Source of the DNA: Apostichopus japonicus
Lineage: Eukaryota; Echinodermata; Holothuroidea; Aspidochirotida; Stichopodidae
Length of the DNA stretch: 64,000 bases
Assembly (NCBI RefSeq): GCF_037975245.1
Contig: NC_092562.1
Coordinates: forward strand, 29,589,554-29,653,553
Direction of reading: 5' to 3'
Shown in pieces: positions 61,766 through 64,000 of this stretch. The position numbers and the translations under genes were made by a program. The notes beneath the pieces are model-generated. The model was not told the origin of the DNA and ran no database searches. It saw only the letters and a list, made by a program, of their open reading frames with translations. Numbering within the stretch: the stretch's first letter is position 1; the number at the start of each line of letters is the position of its first letter.

Positions 61766-64000
61766 TGTGTAGTGTCATCTCTGGTTTTTACTCACTATGT
61801 GGAACATCAACAGAAGAAATATCCAGAAACAGATATTAAGCTTCAAGAAATGGAAGGGTCGATTCTGGATAATCTAAATGAGGAATGCCCCACAAATTAA
61901 ACAGGAACTTGTTATAGAGTAGTAATAAGACCACTAAATACGTCATTTGGCTTTAGACCTTGTGCTTTGCACTCATACCTACGTGATAATCCCCTGTCCT
62001 GGGTGTTTTGGTCCGGACAATGCTTGGATTAAGTCTGTTCACTTTTAAGTCAATAATTTCCGGAGAAGTCGCGTGAACTGGTTTGTCTATAACAAGAGCT
62101 CCATATGATACAGTTGGCACGTGAAAATGAATTGATGAGGATCTAGTCAGGGAGGACAACATTTTATTTCTTAATTTACAAAGAACAGCGGGCACATCCC
62201 TCATCAGAATTGTGTAACCCGCTCCCCCCCCCCCCCCCCCCCAAACGATTTATGAAATAATAGAAGGGTAGTTTAAAATTATCAAAAAGTGAAATGGGTA
62301 CTGCTCTGCAAACGGGGCTCCTCTTTCGTCATGAAAACGAGCAGTTGAGGTTTGTTTCCGAAAAACTGGGGGAGCCAACGTTCCCCAACTCGTAGATTTG
62401 TAGGCTTTGTTTCCAGACAAGAAAATAGTCCTTCACCGATCCCCAGCTAGAACATGCACCATGACCTTATTGAGTGGTTTAGGGGGAGCCCTTCAGGAAA
62501 AAGAATTTCAAACGTGTAATAGCTATCGAATGTCAATCACTTCGATGTAGTGTATGAGAATCTCGTGAATGGAAGTTACCCTATTCTTGTTACGTTGACA
62601 ACAAGGGCAATGAAAGCTCCCAACAATTTAATAACACAACTTAACGGACAATACGTTGAGCTTCACCGCTTTTTTTCGCTTTTAAAACACCTCAGAAGAA
62701 GCCGTAGATTTCATATGAAGTATTTTACCGGCACAAGACATTGGACAAGGTTTTAAGAAGAAGGCGCAGTAATACTACGGTTCCTTCTGTAAATTACACG
62801 ATGAAACAATAACTCCGTTGTTTTGGGAATTTGAAACTATCTCTAATTTTAATTTGGATGTTGAACCAATGAGTAACAACTCCCTGGTTGAACAGACGGC
62901 GTTTGGTCTTTAATGTTGTTTCTCCAAAAGACTTCTTTATTTCGGATATAAGTTTCTTTTAAAGCATTCTTGTAACATTTAAAACTTCCACCTACAATAT
63001 CAGGAATGTGTAGAGAAAAGAAGAATATGTCCATTCTACTCCTAGTCTAAATAGAAAAAAAATGTAAAGGTGAAACCATCCCGACCGCACCTACTATACA
63101 CTACCGCATTCGACAATGATCGTTACCCCGGTGGTCTGGGCATTCTGCCAACATCATTGACCAGTTGTATTTCCCCCTTCTTCTAACGCGCTCAAAATGA
63201 TCGCTTTGTAGTGGGCCGAATGGAATGTTAGGAATGCGAGTTGACCGGGAAGTTGCGGTTCAGATGCTTTAGTAGGCCTATTATCAGGGCTTAGTGTTTT
63301 CTGATAAATTCATTCCCACAAAAAGTTTGATTACACGTATCATTTGCACCGGGAAACCTATGATACGTCCGATTTACCTGGAAAAATTGAGCAAACTTTG
63401 GTTTAGCGCTGACATTTAATACAGAGCAAGTTATTGTAATTGTAATTGTTAGAGACTCGACTGAGTGTGCGTGTCGGAAATCTGCGTAAAGTAACGAAAT
63501 ATTAGACGGTGCATAATTCCTATACACCACGCAAAATTCACTTGCTTGGAAGCTCATAATATTCCATAAGACTATTCCCAGTTTTGTTTTGATTTAGATA
63601 TGCCGAAGTGTCTTAGAGTCGGTATTAGAGTTGACAATCGCAAAAGTAAAATAATTGTTGCACTTGGAACATGCCGTGACTAATTAATTTACTTTCCAGC
63701 ATTTTGGGAAACGGAGAGGGCGGGGAATGGGGGGGGGGGCAATGGAAGGGATATCCGTCCAGAACTTGTTGGGTACAATTGGAGGGGTGTGCGTTTTGTT
63801 TGGTGATTATACGCCTAATAAACATTTCTTTTTTTCCTTGGGGGGGGGGGGGAGGAGGAGGAAGGTCTGTTTCAAGCTGGCGACTGATGAGAGGGTACAT
63901 ACCATTTATACTTATACATTGAAAGGTAGAATATCAACAATAGCAAATCATGAACCTATTCAATGGCCTTGGACAGTTCATTCATCTGGTCCGATCTGTA
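61766..64000. other. Downstream region without a supported gene
   Basis: Poly-C at about 62223-62242 and G-runs near 63731 and 63841. An 83-codon minus-strand frame (61953-62204) has no recognisable domain. No gene is supported. Confidence 0.55.

Overview
This 64 kb window looks like nuclear genomic DNA from a marine invertebrate animal. It is AT-rich and crowded with (AT)n microsatellites, minisatellites, short non-autonomous transposons and tRNA-derived repeats. It carries one convincing multi-exon protein-coding gene with GT/AG introns. The repeat style (hAT-like CAGGGGCGTAG termini, intronic AGGTCAAAGG-type repeats, long G or C homopolymers) would suit an echinoderm or another marine deuterostome. 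The species assignment is inference and I cannot prove it from the sequence.

Layout. Positions 1 to about 48,900 contain no gene I can defend. This part holds simple repeats, tandem repeats (13.4, 18.8, 19.1, 21.1 and 26.9 kb) and three copies of a repeat with a tRNA-like core (5.3, 37.6 and 41.7 kb), each beside an (AT)n array. It also holds a second tRNA-derived SINE (22.9 kb), several short elements with inverted termini and target-site duplications (34.4, 38.8, 43.5 and 47.0 kb), a 571 bp inverted-repeat element (14.1 kb), and a U2 snRNA-like sequence on the minus strand next to a large hairpin (40.0-40.2 kb).

Positions 48,979 to 59,163 on the plus strand hold a complete 12-exon gene for a VLDLR/LRP8-type lipoprotein receptor. 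My splice model gives an 851-residue protein with a continuous frame across all eleven introns. The order is signal peptide, seven well-formed LDL receptor class A repeats, a degenerate eighth class A repeat fused to half an EGF domain, a calcium-binding-type EGF domain, a six-bladed YWTD propeller, a third EGF-like domain, a Pro/Thr/Ser-rich stalk, one transmembrane helix and a 55-residue tail with an FDNPVY endocytosis/adaptor motif. The last intron is largely filled by 14 copies of a 58-59 bp tandem repeat. A long 3' UTR probably runs to a poly(A) signal near 61.74 kb. The remaining 2.2 kb has no supported gene.

The most notable observations are the hybrid LDLa/EGF domain in exon 7, the tRNA-cored repeat family that always abuts (AT)n, the inverted pair of short elements 3 kb apart, and the U2-like sequence beside a hairpin. 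I see no phage, plasmid, CRISPR or bacterial features, and no clear novel multi-gene system.
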